Made by a program: the position numbers and the translations under genes
Source of the DNA: an uncultured Actinomycetes bacterium
Lineage (GTDB): Bacteria > Actinomycetota > Actinomycetes > Nanopelagicales > Nanopelagicaceae
Direction: 5' to 3'
Length of the DNA stretch: 28,425 bases
Assembly (NCBI GenBank): GCA_903897475.1
Contig: CAIUBS010000147.1
Coordinates: forward strand, 1-28,425
Shown: piece after piece, positions 1 to 6,750 of the stretch
Position numbering within the stretch: position 1 is the first letter of the stretch
Layout of the letters: each line of letters opens with the position of its first letter
The notes under the pieces: generated by a model
What the model was told of the DNA's origin: nothing
The model's input: the letters and a program-made list of their open reading frames with translations, nothing else
Databases searched by the model: none

Positions 1-744
1 ATAATTTTGACTCAATTTAAAGTCCCATCTATTTATCATCAAAGAGTTTTGATGATTGGCGTTCTATTAGCCCTAGTATTAAGGGCAATATTTATTGCCG
101 TTGGTGCTGCGGCTCTTGCGGCATTTAGTTTTACATTTGTGATCTTTGGCGCAATCCTTATCTGGACTGGATTTGGATTGTTTAAGCATTGGGATGAGGA
201 TCCAACACCTGAAGATAACTTCATGGTAAAGGCTATTTCAACGCGGATGACTATCACAGATAAATTTGATGGTTCAAAAGCATTTACAAAAATTGATGGT
301 AAAAAAGTTGCAACTCCAATGTTTTTGGTGTTTATTGCAATTGCCTCAACTGATTTACTTTTTGCCTTAGATTCAATTCCGGCAACATTTGGTGTAACTA
401 GTGAACCGTTCTTAGTCTTTGCAGCAAATGCCTTTGCATTGCTTGGGCTGCGTGCACTTTACTTCCTTCTGAAAGGCTTACTAGATAAGCTAATTTATCT
501 ATCGCTTGGCTTGTCAATTATTCTTATGTTTATTGGAATTAAATTGATCTTTACTTATCTACATGAAACTTGGAGTGAAGTACCAAAGATTCCGACCTTA
601 TTTAGCCTGTCAGTAATTGGTCTTATCTTGATTATTTCAACTATTGCTAGCCTGATAAAGTCCAAAAAGGACCCAAATGCGCATGCTCATGCCGGCCGAG
701 TTACTGGCTCTAAGAAGAGTTCCGATAAAAAAGAGAGTAAGTAA
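1..744 (+). CDS. TerC-family integral membrane protein, C-terminal part (5' end outside window)
   Basis: The reading frame is open from base 1, so this gene is cut by the window edge; about 247 residues are visible, where full TerC proteins are usually somewhat over 300. The visible part has several hydrophobic segments and the TerC hallmark LLFALDSIPATFGV, followed by FAANAFALLGLRALYF. TerC proteins are polytopic inner-membrane proteins linked to tellurite resistance and, in several bacteria, to metal (manganese) export or metal loading of secreted proteins; the conserved acidic residues in membrane segments fit ion handling. The tail is hydrophilic and Lys/Ser rich. The TTG at base 7 is not a start, because homology to the family runs through it. 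A small hairpin with a T run overlaps the stop. Family confident; the transported ion cannot be named. Confidence 0.9.
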   Translation: MILTQFKVPSIYHQRVLMIGVLLALVLRAIFIAVGAAALAAFSFTFVIFGAILIWTGFGLFKHWDEDPTPEDNFMVKAISTRMTITDKFDGSKAFTKIDGKKVATPMFLVFIAIASTDLLFALDSIPATFGVTSEPFLVFAANAFALLGLRALYFLLKGLLDKLIYLSLGLSIILMFIGIKLIFTYLHETWSEVPKIPTLFSLSVIGLILIISTIASLIKSKKDPNAHAHAGRVTGSKKSSDKKESK

Positions 745-752
745 CTCTTTTT
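728..752 (+). terminator. Weak intrinsic terminator after the TerC-family gene
   Basis: AGAGT (734-738) pairs with ACTCT (744-748) around a five-base loop and is followed by a T run; an A run upstream could lengthen the stem. It overlaps the TerC stop codon and lies between two convergent genes, so it may serve both strands. The stem is short, so strength is uncertain. Confidence 0.5.
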
Positions 753-1638
753 ACTTAACTGAGGCTTCGTATATTGCTTGAATCGCAGTATTGAGGGTCG
801 CATCAAACTGTGCATCACTTTGTTGCGCAGTTAGACCTTCAGATAAGGCTCTAGAAAAGCTAGCAATAACATTTGGGTTCTTTGCTAAAACCTCATTTGC
901 GTGATCTCGACTATAGCCACCAGAGAGTGCAACAACTCTTACTACGCGAGGATGCTTTGTAAGCGGTGTGTAAAGTCCTGCTTTTTCTGGCAAGGTTAAC
1001 TTCAGCATCACATTTTGATCTTCACTTAATTTATCCAATTGTTTAATCAAAGCAGCAAGTAGCAGATCTTCTGCAGCAGCCTTATCTGGGCACTTGATAT
1101 CAACCTCTGGCTCAATTATTGGCACTAACCCTTTAGCGCAAATTACTTTTCCAATTTCAAATTGTTGATCTACAACAGCATTGACTCCAGCAACATTTGC
1201 TTGCTTAATTACAGATCTCATCTTGGTGCCAAATACGCCATGAGATAATGCACTAGTAAGTCTTGCATCTAGCTCTGGAATTGGCTTCATAACTTGCGCA
1301 CCATCTTTTTCTTCCGCTAATCCATTGTCTACCTTTAAAAATGGGACAATGTTTTTCTTTTGCCATAAAAACTCAGCACTTCCTAATCCATCAATCTGTC
1401 GATCCATCGTCATTTCAAATAAAATTACGCCAATTACCCGTTCTGAAGTAAATGAAGGGGATTTAATAATTCTTGTTCTCATCTGATGAACTAAATCAAA
1501 CATTGCTGCCTCACCTGAATAGCTTTCAGGTTGCACTCCATATAGGGACAAAGCCTTCGGTGTTGAGCCACCACTTTGATCTAAAGCTGCTATAAAGCCT
1601 TTACCATTTTTCATCTGTGCTAATTGGGCAGAGTTCAT
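751..1638 (-). CDS. fda: Class I fructose-bisphosphate aldolase
   Basis: A 295-residue cytosolic glycolytic enzyme that reversibly splits fructose 1,6-bisphosphate into glyceraldehyde 3-phosphate and dihydroxyacetone phosphate. The length and whole-protein pattern match the bacterial class I (Schiff-base, metal-free) aldolases of the staphylococcal FdaB type. Visible signatures are FIAALDQSGGSTPKAL near the N terminus, the PIIEPEVDI acidic strand (about 173-181), the probable Schiff-base lysine K213 in MLKLTLP, and ALSGGYSR in the phosphate-binding region. The start ATG has an AAAGGAA ribosome site eight to nine bases upstream. It stands alone and converges on the TerC gene. Most actinobacteria use the class II enzyme; whether one exists elsewhere in this genome cannot be seen. 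Family assignment is firm. Confidence 0.93.
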   Translation of the reverse strand: MNSAQLAQMKNGKGFIAALDQSGGSTPKALSLYGVQPESYSGEAAMFDLVHQMRTRIIKSPSFTSERVIGVILFEMTMDRQIDGLGSAEFLWQKKNIVPFLKVDNGLAEEKDGAQVMKPIPELDARLTSALSHGVFGTKMRSVIKQANVAGVNAVVDQQFEIGKVICAKGLVPIIEPEVDIKCPDKAAAEDLLLAALIKQLDKLSEDQNVMLKLTLPEKAGLYTPLTKHPRVVRVVALSGGYSRDHANEVLAKNPNVIASFSRALSEGLTAQQSDAQFDATLNTAIQAIYEASVK

Positions 1639-1683
1639 ATTTAATTCCTTTAATCTAGAAAAATTGATTGATTACACTGGTAA

Positions 1684-1697
1684 TGACATCGGTGTCA
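1684..1697. promoter_or_regulatory. Small inverted repeat upstream of the aldolase gene
   Basis: TGACA-TCGG-TGTCA is a perfect 5-4-5 inverted repeat in the roughly 95-base gap upstream of the aldolase start. It could be an operator or just a small RNA hairpin. No regulator is recognised. Confidence 0.25.
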
Positions 1698-1735
1698 GGG
1701 GGTAAGAATAACACCCCATTTTGCGGCCAAATTGC

Positions 1736-2179
1736 TTACTGATTTAGGTAAATTTTGTATTGGACCTTATCAATTACGGCTAATTGGTCATAAAGCTTTC
1801 TAGCCACCACATTATCTTCTGCGGTGGTCCAATAAAGACGTTTTGAACCCTTTTCAATAGCAATCTGCTCAACTGCATTAATCAGCCCCCGTCCAACCCC
1901 AGAATTACGGGCCTTTGGGTCCACAAATAAATCCTCGAGATAACAAAAATCCTCTACCTCCCAGGTATCTGGCCGGAATATGTAGTGCGCAAGGCCCACA
2001 ACCTGGCCATCCTTTTCGGCAAGTAAGCCATGCATGTTGTAATCAGAGTTAAGTCGTGTCCAAGTTAGTTCATACTGTTCATCACTTAGCTTGGAGTTAT
2101 AAAACTTTATATATGCCTTAAAAAGCTCTAACCATCTAGCTTTATCAGTTTGCATAATTGGTCTAATTTTTAAACTCAT
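1736..2179 (-). CDS. GNAT-family N-acetyltransferase
   Basis: A 147-residue single-domain GNAT protein. GNAT enzymes transfer an acetyl group from acetyl-CoA to an amine; the substrate is not predictable here. The fold can be followed as an N-terminal strand and helix, a central strand (GLLAEKDGQVVGLAHYIF, about 51-68), then LEDLFVDPKARNSGVGRGLI (about 82-101), where RNSGVG is the acetyl-CoA pyrophosphate-binding R/QxxGxG/A motif, and a final LYWTTAEDNVVARKLYDQL helix-strand typical of the family. The start ATG follows a TAAGAT hexamer by six bases, so the mRNA is probably leaderless. It is divergent from the CDF-like gene at 2219. Possible targets include a small molecule or a protein N terminus; neither can be chosen. 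Confidence 0.85.
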   Translation of the reverse strand: MSLKIRPIMQTDKARWLELFKAYIKFYNSKLSDEQYELTWTRLNSDYNMHGLLAEKDGQVVGLAHYIFRPDTWEVEDFCYLEDLFVDPKARNSGVGRGLINAVEQIAIEKGSKRLYWTTAEDNVVARKLYDQLAVIDKVQYKIYLNQ

Positions 2180-2185
2180 ATATCA

Positions 2186-2191
2186 ATCTTA
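2186..2191 (-). promoter_or_regulatory. -10 element, leaderless promoter of the GNAT gene
   Basis: TAAGAT lies exactly six bases upstream of the ATG at 2179, so transcription should begin at or next to the start codon. Only 15 bases separate it from the opposing -10 element at 2207-2212. Confidence 0.6.
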
Positions 2192-2206
2192 TACCCACAC
2201 TTACTT

Positions 2207-2212
2207 TAGGCT
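2207..2212 (+). promoter_or_regulatory. -10 element, leaderless promoter of the CDF-like gene
   Basis: TAGGCT lies exactly six bases upstream of the ATG at 2219, with no Shine-Dalgarno sequence. Confidence 0.6.
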
Positions 2213-2218
2213 AGTGCC

Positions 2219-2776
2219 ATGAACTCAATTAGAAATGTCGTCAGAGTTGTAGCAATTGCAAATCTAACCTATTTTGCCGTTGAATTCTTTTTTGCCCTAA
2301 GCATAGGTTCAGTTTCACTCTTTGCCGACAGTATAGATTTTCTAGAGGATGCATCGGTAAATATCTTAATTTTTATTGGTTTAGGTTGGAGCTTAGTTGC
2401 TCGCAAAAGATTAAGTCGCTTCTTTGCTTTACTACTTATGATTCCGGCAGTTTCAGTAATTATAAGTACTGTCTATAAAATTAATAACCCTTCTGCTCCC
2501 AGCGGGGCGGTGATTTCCTTTGTTGCATTTGGCGCACTGATTGTGAATTTTACTTGTGCCTTTTTGCTAGCCAAGTTTCGGCAAAATCAGCAAAGTTTAG
2601 TTTTAGCAGCATATCTATCAGCTAGAAATGATGCGCTAGCTAATATTGCAGTAATAACTGCTGGAGTTGTTACCATGCTTTGGGTTAGTCCAATTCCTGA
2701 CCTAATTGTGGGAATAAGCATTGGTATGTTAAATGCCGATGCGGCATTTAAGGTTTGGCGCAGTACAGAGCACTAG
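2219..2776 (+). CDS. CDF-like membrane protein without a cytoplasmic C-terminal domain
   Basis: A 185-residue, very hydrophobic protein with about six predicted membrane segments. It resembles the membrane half of cation diffusion facilitators (zinc/cobalt/cadmium proton antiporters). Segment two contains SLFADSIDFLEDASVN (about 33-48), with acidic residues where CDF proteins carry metal-site aspartates, and segment five contains SARNDALANIAVITAG (about 134-149), matching the second CDF motif. Canonical CDF proteins have about 300 residues and end in a ferredoxin-like domain; here the chain stops at the sixth helix. Some metal-site positions (usually HxxxD or DxxxD) are only partly kept, so metal transport is probable but not proven. 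Leaderless start. Confidence 0.7.
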   Translation: MNSIRNVVRVVAIANLTYFAVEFFFALSIGSVSLFADSIDFLEDASVNILIFIGLGWSLVARKRLSRFFALLLMIPAVSVIISTVYKINNPSAPSGAVISFVAFGALIVNFTCAFLLAKFRQNQQSLVLAAYLSARNDALANIAVITAGVVTMLWVSPIPDLIVGISIGMLNADAAFKVWRSTEH

Positions 2777-2818
2777 AGTATTCTCATTAAATCAAGAGAA
2801 GTTGTAGGAAAGGTAAAT

Positions 2819-2989
2819 ATGTGTAGCAAGGTAACTTGTAAAGTATGTAAAAAGCCAACTTGGAGTGGCTGTGGTCAGCATGTGGAGGAGGCACTGGCTG
2901 GGATACCTCATTCACAAAGGTGTGCAGGACACCCTAAATCTGAAAAAAAGACAGGATTAATTGCAAAATTTTTCGGAAATAAAAATTAA
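2819..2989 (+). CDS. Small conserved cysteine-rich protein (56 residues)
   Basis: A 56-residue ORF with an AGGAAAGG ribosome site and an ATG start. The first 35 residues hold five cysteines in the order MC, TCKVC, SGCG and QRC, with a conserved-looking block KPTWSGCGQHVEEAL. This matches my memory of a widespread small uncharacterised bacterial protein family with the same Cys and W-x-GCGQH pattern. The CxxC plus later Cys/His residues suggest a small zinc-binding knuckle, but that is inference. The C-terminal 20 residues are lysine rich and variable. It lies 42 bases after the CDF-like gene and 30 before a GNAT gene, all rightward, so co-transcription is plausible. Function unknown. Confidence 0.75.
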   Translation: MCSKVTCKVCKKPTWSGCGQHVEEALAGIPHSQRCAGHPKSEKKTGLIAKFFGNKN

Positions 2990-3019
2990 AAGAAGTTCAA
3001 TATTATTTTTTAATTCTTT

Positions 3020-3520
3020 ATGAAGATAGTTTTGAATAAAGCAACCGCTGAGGATTTTCTAAGGTTAAAATCTCTTAGGCTGTCAGCCCTTAAAAATTCT
3101 CCAACAGCTTTTGGTGCCAAATTTGATGATTTAAAGGATCGTCCTGAAAATTACTGGCAACAATTGATAAAAGTCAGTAGTTGGTGTTTAGCCGCAGCAG
3201 ATGGCGCAGATATAGCTCTTTTGGCGGTAGATCGGGCTGATAAAGATCGAAACAGTGATTGTTGGCTTTCTAGTTGGTGGATAAGTGAAAATTATCGAGG
3301 CCGTGGAATTTCGAAACTAATGGCAGATTGGGTTTATAACCTTTGTAAGGAAAATGGGTGGGAAAAAATAGGTTTGGGCGTGTGGCCAGATAATAAAAAT
3401 GCAATTGCAGTTTATTTAAAGTTAGGATTTGAACTAGCTGATGGATTAATGCCTAGTAGATCTATTCCAGGACTTATGTATCAGCCTATGTATAAAAGTA
3501 TTGGAGGCGATACTAAATGA
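3020..3520 (+). CDS. GNAT-family N-acetyltransferase
   Basis: A 166-residue acetyl-CoA-dependent acetyltransferase. The N terminus (LNKATAEDFLRLKSLRLSAL) is typical of GNAT proteins, as are a central strand ending in WLSSWWISENYRGRGISKLM (about 90-107), with RGRGIS as the acetyl-CoA-binding loop, and a C-terminal LGVWPDNKNAIAVYLKLGFE (about 117-136), the segment that usually contacts substrate. The ATG is preceded by an AT-rich stretch with no clear Shine-Dalgarno sequence. The stop codon overlaps the ATG of the next gene as ATGA, so the two proteins are translationally coupled. Substrate unknown. Confidence 0.85.
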   Translation: MKIVLNKATAEDFLRLKSLRLSALKNSPTAFGAKFDDLKDRPENYWQQLIKVSSWCLAAADGADIALLAVDRADKDRNSDCWLSSWWISENYRGRGISKLMADWVYNLCKENGWEKIGLGVWPDNKNAIAVYLKLGFELADGLMPSRSIPGLMYQPMYKSIGGDTK

Positions 3521-3876
3521 GTAAGCGTGAGGTTGATTCATATATTGCTCAGCAAAGTGAGCCGAATAAAAGCAATTTAAAAGCCATGCGCCAATTAATT
3601 CTTGAAATTGAACCAAGCCTAAAGCAAGGCATTTCTTATGGGATTCCGGCGTTTAAATTAGATAAAGATGTTGTTTGCGGAATTGCTGCTAGAAAAACTG
3701 GTTGCTCCTTTTATCCATTTAGCGGCTCAGTTTTAGCAGCCCTTAAAACTGATTTAGTGAAATATAAGCAAACTAAGAGCGCACTTCATTTTGATTCACC
3801 ATTACCTAAGACATTAGTGCGTAAATTGATGACACAACGTATGGTGCAGATAATGGTCAAAAAGAAGCGTAAATAG
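3517..3876 (+). CDS. DUF1801 (YdhG-like) domain protein
   Basis: A 119-residue protein matching the DUF1801/YdhG family: an N-terminal helix with the usual VDSYIAQQ start, then LRQLI-like MRQLILEIEPSLKQGISYGIPAFKL (about 24-48), a hydrophobic core (VCGIAARKTGCSFYPFSG), and a C-terminal basic helix. The family has a frataxin-like fold; a Bacillus member has been proposed to be an iron chaperone, but most members have no known role. It is translationally coupled (ATGA overlap) to the upstream GNAT gene. The C terminus is very basic (KKKRK). Confidence 0.8.
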   Translation: MSKREVDSYIAQQSEPNKSNLKAMRQLILEIEPSLKQGISYGIPAFKLDKDVVCGIAARKTGCSFYPFSGSVLAALKTDLVKYKQTKSALHFDSPLPKTLVRKLMTQRMVQIMVKKKRK

Positions 3877-3881
3877 AGTTG

Positions 3882-3887
3882 TAAGAT
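3882..3887 (+). promoter_or_regulatory. -10 element, leaderless promoter of the HhH gene
   Basis: TAAGAT is six bases before the ATG at 3894 and just after the DUF1801 stop, implying a new leaderless transcript for the HhH-FUSC pair. Confidence 0.55.
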
Positions 3888-3893
3888 TGGCCT

Positions 3894-4157
3894 ATGGCTA
3901 AATCAAAGAAAAATACAAACCAAAATTTCGATATTAGCCAGGCAGAGTTAGATCGATATGAAAGCTTAGATCGAGAGTGGCGCGAATACGGTATTGCAGC
4001 CCCTGCCAGAAGAGCCTTAGTTGATGCAAAGTTATATAAAGTATCTGACCTTAGAAAAATATCACTGGAAGAATTAGAGCAGCTACATGGTTTGGGGAAA
4101 AGTGCAATTGCTAGGCTTAAAGTTTTAATGAATGCAAAAAAGATTAAGTTTCGCTGA
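3894..4157 (+). CDS. Small helix-hairpin-helix (RpoA-CTD-like) protein
   Basis: An 87-residue protein with a basic N-terminal tail (MAKSKKNTN) and one compact domain. Residues about 34-87 (IAAPARRALVDAKLYKVSDL through LEQLHGLGKSAIARL) form the repeated helix-hairpin-helix pattern seen in the C-terminal domain of RNA polymerase alpha and in many small DNA-binding proteins; the LHGLGKSA turn is the diagnostic hairpin. Nucleic-acid binding is therefore likely, but its target and role are unknown. The stop TGA shares one base with the ATG of the following membrane protein, so the two are translationally coupled. Confidence 0.75.
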   Translation: MAKSKKNTNQNFDISQAELDRYESLDREWREYGIAAPARRALVDAKLYKVSDLRKISLEELEQLHGLGKSAIARLKVLMNAKKIKFR

Positions 4158-5350
4158 TGAAGCGATTATTTAGGTGGTTTATAAACTTATTTGCCAATAG
4201 AAGAAATTGGGTTAGACAGATAACAGTTGCCTCAATTGCATCTGCTACTGCATGGGTTATAGGGGATGCTCTAGTTTTTGAAGGTGGCGTTGTTGCAGCA
4301 ATTATGTGCGCCTTAAGTGTTCGTATTTCACTTTATAAATCAATTCGTGAAGGCCTTGGATTAATAGTGGGTACCTCAATTGGGGCAGGGGTTGCACTAC
4401 TTACCGTTTACTACTTCAGCTTTGGTGTTGTAGCTATTGGATTAACGGTATTGCTTTGCTTAGTTGTGGTAAGAGGACTTCGATTAGGAGAGGTGGCAGC
4501 GGTTAATGTGCCAGTTACCGCATTAATTGTCATTGGCCCAGGTGTAAGTGGCTCAACTGCTGAACATAGACTGGCCTCTACTTTAATTGGCGCAGCAGTT
4601 GGAATTATCTTTTCTTATTTTTCTCATCCCAGTACTCCAGCTGGTCGAACCGTTAATCAAATTACTCGACTAGGTTCTAGAGGAGCAGAGTTAATAAGTG
4701 AGATGGCAGAAGGGATTGCAGCTGGCTTAACGCAAAAACAAGCAGGCAATTGGTTAGCCAAAGCTCGCCTATTAGTAGAAGAGATTCCAAACCTAAGATC
4801 ACAGGCAATTGAGGCAAAAAGATATGCCAGGTGGTCGCCATTAGCTGAAGTTGATGAGGCAGAATCACTCTATATTCAAGGAGTAGCAATTGAACATATG
4901 ATGGTTCAAATTAGAAGCATGGCTAGAACTTTATTTGATTCAACTCTTGATAAGAGTAGAAAAAATGTGGTTGATCGACAAATTGCATACGCACTCTCTG
5001 CAACTAGCTCGGCAATCACAGAAAAATTAGAGTTACTTGAATCAGAGAATCGAGGCTCTCAAATTGATAACATCGCAAGAGATCTTCGATTAGCTGCTGA
5101 TAACTTAACCGAAGAGTTGATTTCTCAAGCAGATAATTTGCCTAGAACTCAATTTGTCAGGTGTATTTCCTTAGTCTCACAGATGAAGATAATTGCTAAC
5201 TCACTTGATGAGAGTTCACCTGCACTCTACAGTGTAAGCACACCGGGTGAACCATCCTCTGCGCAGGTGATTGGGGTATCTCCTGTAAAGCAGACATCTA
5301 AAATCTGGCGAAGTGTGCTAATTGCTCTACGTACCTTCTTTAGACGCTAG
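4157..5350 (+). CDS. FUSC / aromatic-acid-exporter-type membrane protein
   Basis: A 397-residue inner-membrane protein. Residues about 20-155 form six closely packed hydrophobic segments (for example ASATAWVIGDALVF, GLIVGTSIGAGVALLTVYYF and STLIGAAVGIIFSYF), the arrangement of the DUF939/FUSC (aromatic acid exporter, YhfK-like) family. The rest (about 160-397) is soluble, helix rich and probably cytoplasmic. Relatives include E. coli AaeB, an exporter of hydroxylated aromatic acids; substrate cannot be inferred here. At about 400 residues it is half the length of AaeB, so it probably works as an oligomer. Its ATG overlaps the stop of the HhH protein by one base. Confidence 0.8.
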   Translation: MKRLFRWFINLFANRRNWVRQITVASIASATAWVIGDALVFEGGVVAAIMCALSVRISLYKSIREGLGLIVGTSIGAGVALLTVYYFSFGVVAIGLTVLLCLVVVRGLRLGEVAAVNVPVTALIVIGPGVSGSTAEHRLASTLIGAAVGIIFSYFSHPSTPAGRTVNQITRLGSRGAELISEMAEGIAAGLTQKQAGNWLAKARLLVEEIPNLRSQAIEAKRYARWSPLAEVDEAESLYIQGVAIEHMMVQIRSMARTLFDSTLDKSRKNVVDRQIAYALSATSSAITEKLELLESENRGSQIDNIARDLRLAADNLTEELISQADNLPRTQFVRCISLVSQMKIIANSLDESSPALYSVSTPGEPSSAQVIGVSPVKQTSKIWRSVLIALRTFFRR

Positions 5351-5356
5351 TAGGAT
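5351..5356 (+). promoter_or_regulatory. -10 element, leaderless promoter of the DinB-like gene
   Basis: TAGGAT directly follows the FUSC stop and is exactly six bases before the ATG at 5363. Confidence 0.55.
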
Positions 5357-5362
5357 TAAGCT

Positions 5363-5821
5363 ATGAGTAATGAAATAGAACAAATTGCATCTGAGTACGA
5401 AGCAGCCACTAATACCTTCTTAGATGCTGTAAGTAAGCTAAATAAAGCAGATTTAGACAAGGCAAAAAAAGATGGTTGGAATGCCAGGCAGGTAATCCAC
5501 CATTTAGCCGATAGTGAGTCACAATCATTTGCTCGACTAAAGCGCCTGATTGCAGAGCCAGGCTCTGTAATTCAAGGTTACGATGAAAACAAATGGGCAG
5601 CAAGTAAAACGCTAGGCTATGAAGAGTTGCCTATTGAAAACTCTTTAGCTTTGTTTAAAGCATCAAGGGCTTCATCCCTTGAAATCATTAAGCGTTTAAG
5701 TGTTGAGCAGTTGGCTAATGCTGGAGTACATACTGAGTCCGGTGCATATGATGTTAGAAAATGGCTAAAAAGCTATATCAATCATCCTAAAGATCATGCA
5801 AGGCAGATGTTAGCCGATTAA
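5363..5821 (+). CDS. DinB-like four-helix protein
   Basis: A 152-residue soluble protein of the DinB/YfiT-like superfamily. It is predicted as a four-helix bundle with a metal site formed by histidines: one in WNARQVIHHLADSE (about 39-52) and one in the last helix (INHPKDHARQM, about 139-149). This HHLADSE and HPxDHxRQ pairing is the usual DinB_2 pattern. Members act in thiol-dependent or hydrolytic reactions or are of unknown function; the DinB name does not imply the DNA polymerase. Start from an ATG with a leaderless promoter. Its last 12 bases overlap the convergent trhO gene. Confidence 0.8.
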   Translation: MSNEIEQIASEYEAATNTFLDAVSKLNKADLDKAKKDGWNARQVIHHLADSESQSFARLKRLIAEPGSVIQGYDENKWAASKTLGYEELPIENSLALFKASRASSLEIIKRLSVEQLANAGVHTESGAYDVRKWLKSYINHPKDHARQMLAD

Positions 5822-6718
5822 TTCAGCTTTTGAATATTTACGTTGTGGATGTTTGCAAATCTCATCATTCATACTATCGGCACAGCTTGCGCACAATAAG
5901 TTAAGAGAATTACAAGGCACTTTAGGGCAATCATAAAATCGATAAGCATCGGTGCCACATTTTTCACACTTAGCTATTGGTTTTGATTTTTCACTAAACT
6001 CAATCGACATTCGGTTATCAAATGTATAAAGGGAGCCTTCCCATAATCCATCATCACCAAACTCTTTTCCATAGGTAACAATTCCACCATCAATTTGGTA
6101 GACCTCTTTAAACCCTCTAGTTTTCATAACTGAGGATAAAACTTCACACCGGATGCCACCTGTGCAGTAGGTAATAACAGGTTTATTTTTTAGATGGTCA
6201 TACTTGCCACTTTCAATCTCTGCGACAAAATCTCTGGTGGTTTCAACTTGAGGAATTACGGCGTTTTTAAACCTACCCACCTTTGCTTCAAAACTATTTC
6301 GACCATCAAAAAATACAACTTCATCGCCACGGTTTTTTACCATTTCCTCAACCTGATGGGGTTTTAGATGTTTACCACCGCCGATTACGCCATTTTTATC
6401 AACTTTAATCTCATTTGGATTTCCAAATGCAACTAACTCTGGCCTAACTTTTACACTTAGCTTTGGAAAATCTTTTCCAGTTCCATCTGACCACTTAAAT
6501 TTCATCTTGCTAAAACCATCGTATGATCTAGTTTGTCTTATATATTTTTTAAGATCATCCATCTGACCACCCAAAGTGCCATTTATGCCATGGGGCGCAA
6601 CAATAATTCTTCCCTTTAAATTCAGTGATTCACAGAGGTTTTTTTGCCATATTTTTATTGCAGATGGATCAGGCAGGGGAGTAAAGATGTAATAAAGAAT
6701 TACTTTATGGGTTGACAC
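5810..6718 (-). CDS. trhO: tRNA uridine(34) hydroxylase (TrhO, rhodanese-domain)
   Basis: A 302-residue enzyme of the YceA/TrhO family, which makes 5-hydroxyuridine at the wobble position of certain tRNAs. The N-terminal domain (about 1-95) carries the family's APHGINGTLGG signature. The rhodanese domain (about 120-225) contains the active-site loop TYCTGGIRCE with catalytic Cys185. A C-terminal Cys-rich region (CEKCG, CPKVPC, CASCAD) looks like a metal site and is typical of the family. The start is GTG: an ATG two bases further upstream is out of frame, and TAAAAT sits six bases before the GTG. It converges on the DinB-like gene and overlaps it by 12 bases. Confidence 0.9.
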   Translation of the reverse strand: MSTHKVILYYIFTPLPDPSAIKIWQKNLCESLNLKGRIIVAPHGINGTLGGQMDDLKKYIRQTRSYDGFSKMKFKWSDGTGKDFPKLSVKVRPELVAFGNPNEIKVDKNGVIGGGKHLKPHQVEEMVKNRGDEVVFFDGRNSFEAKVGRFKNAVIPQVETTRDFVAEIESGKYDHLKNKPVITYCTGGIRCEVLSSVMKTRGFKEVYQIDGGIVTYGKEFGDDGLWEGSLYTFDNRMSIEFSEKSKPIAKCEKCGTDAYRFYDCPKVPCNSLNLLCASCADSMNDEICKHPQRKYSKAELIG

Positions 6719-6724
6719 CCATAA

Positions 6725-6730
6725 ATTTTA
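6725..6730 (-). promoter_or_regulatory. -10 element, leaderless promoter of trhO
   Basis: On the minus strand TAAAAT is followed after six bases by the GTG start at 6718. It helps to choose this start over the out-of-frame ATG. Confidence 0.55.
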
Positions 6731-6750
6731 ACTCCAAAAGCTAGGGTTTG

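Noticed and set aside
7..9. TTG at base 7 as start of the TerC-type gene
   Set aside because: The frame stays open to base 1 and the family's N-terminal third is missing, so the gene begins before the window.
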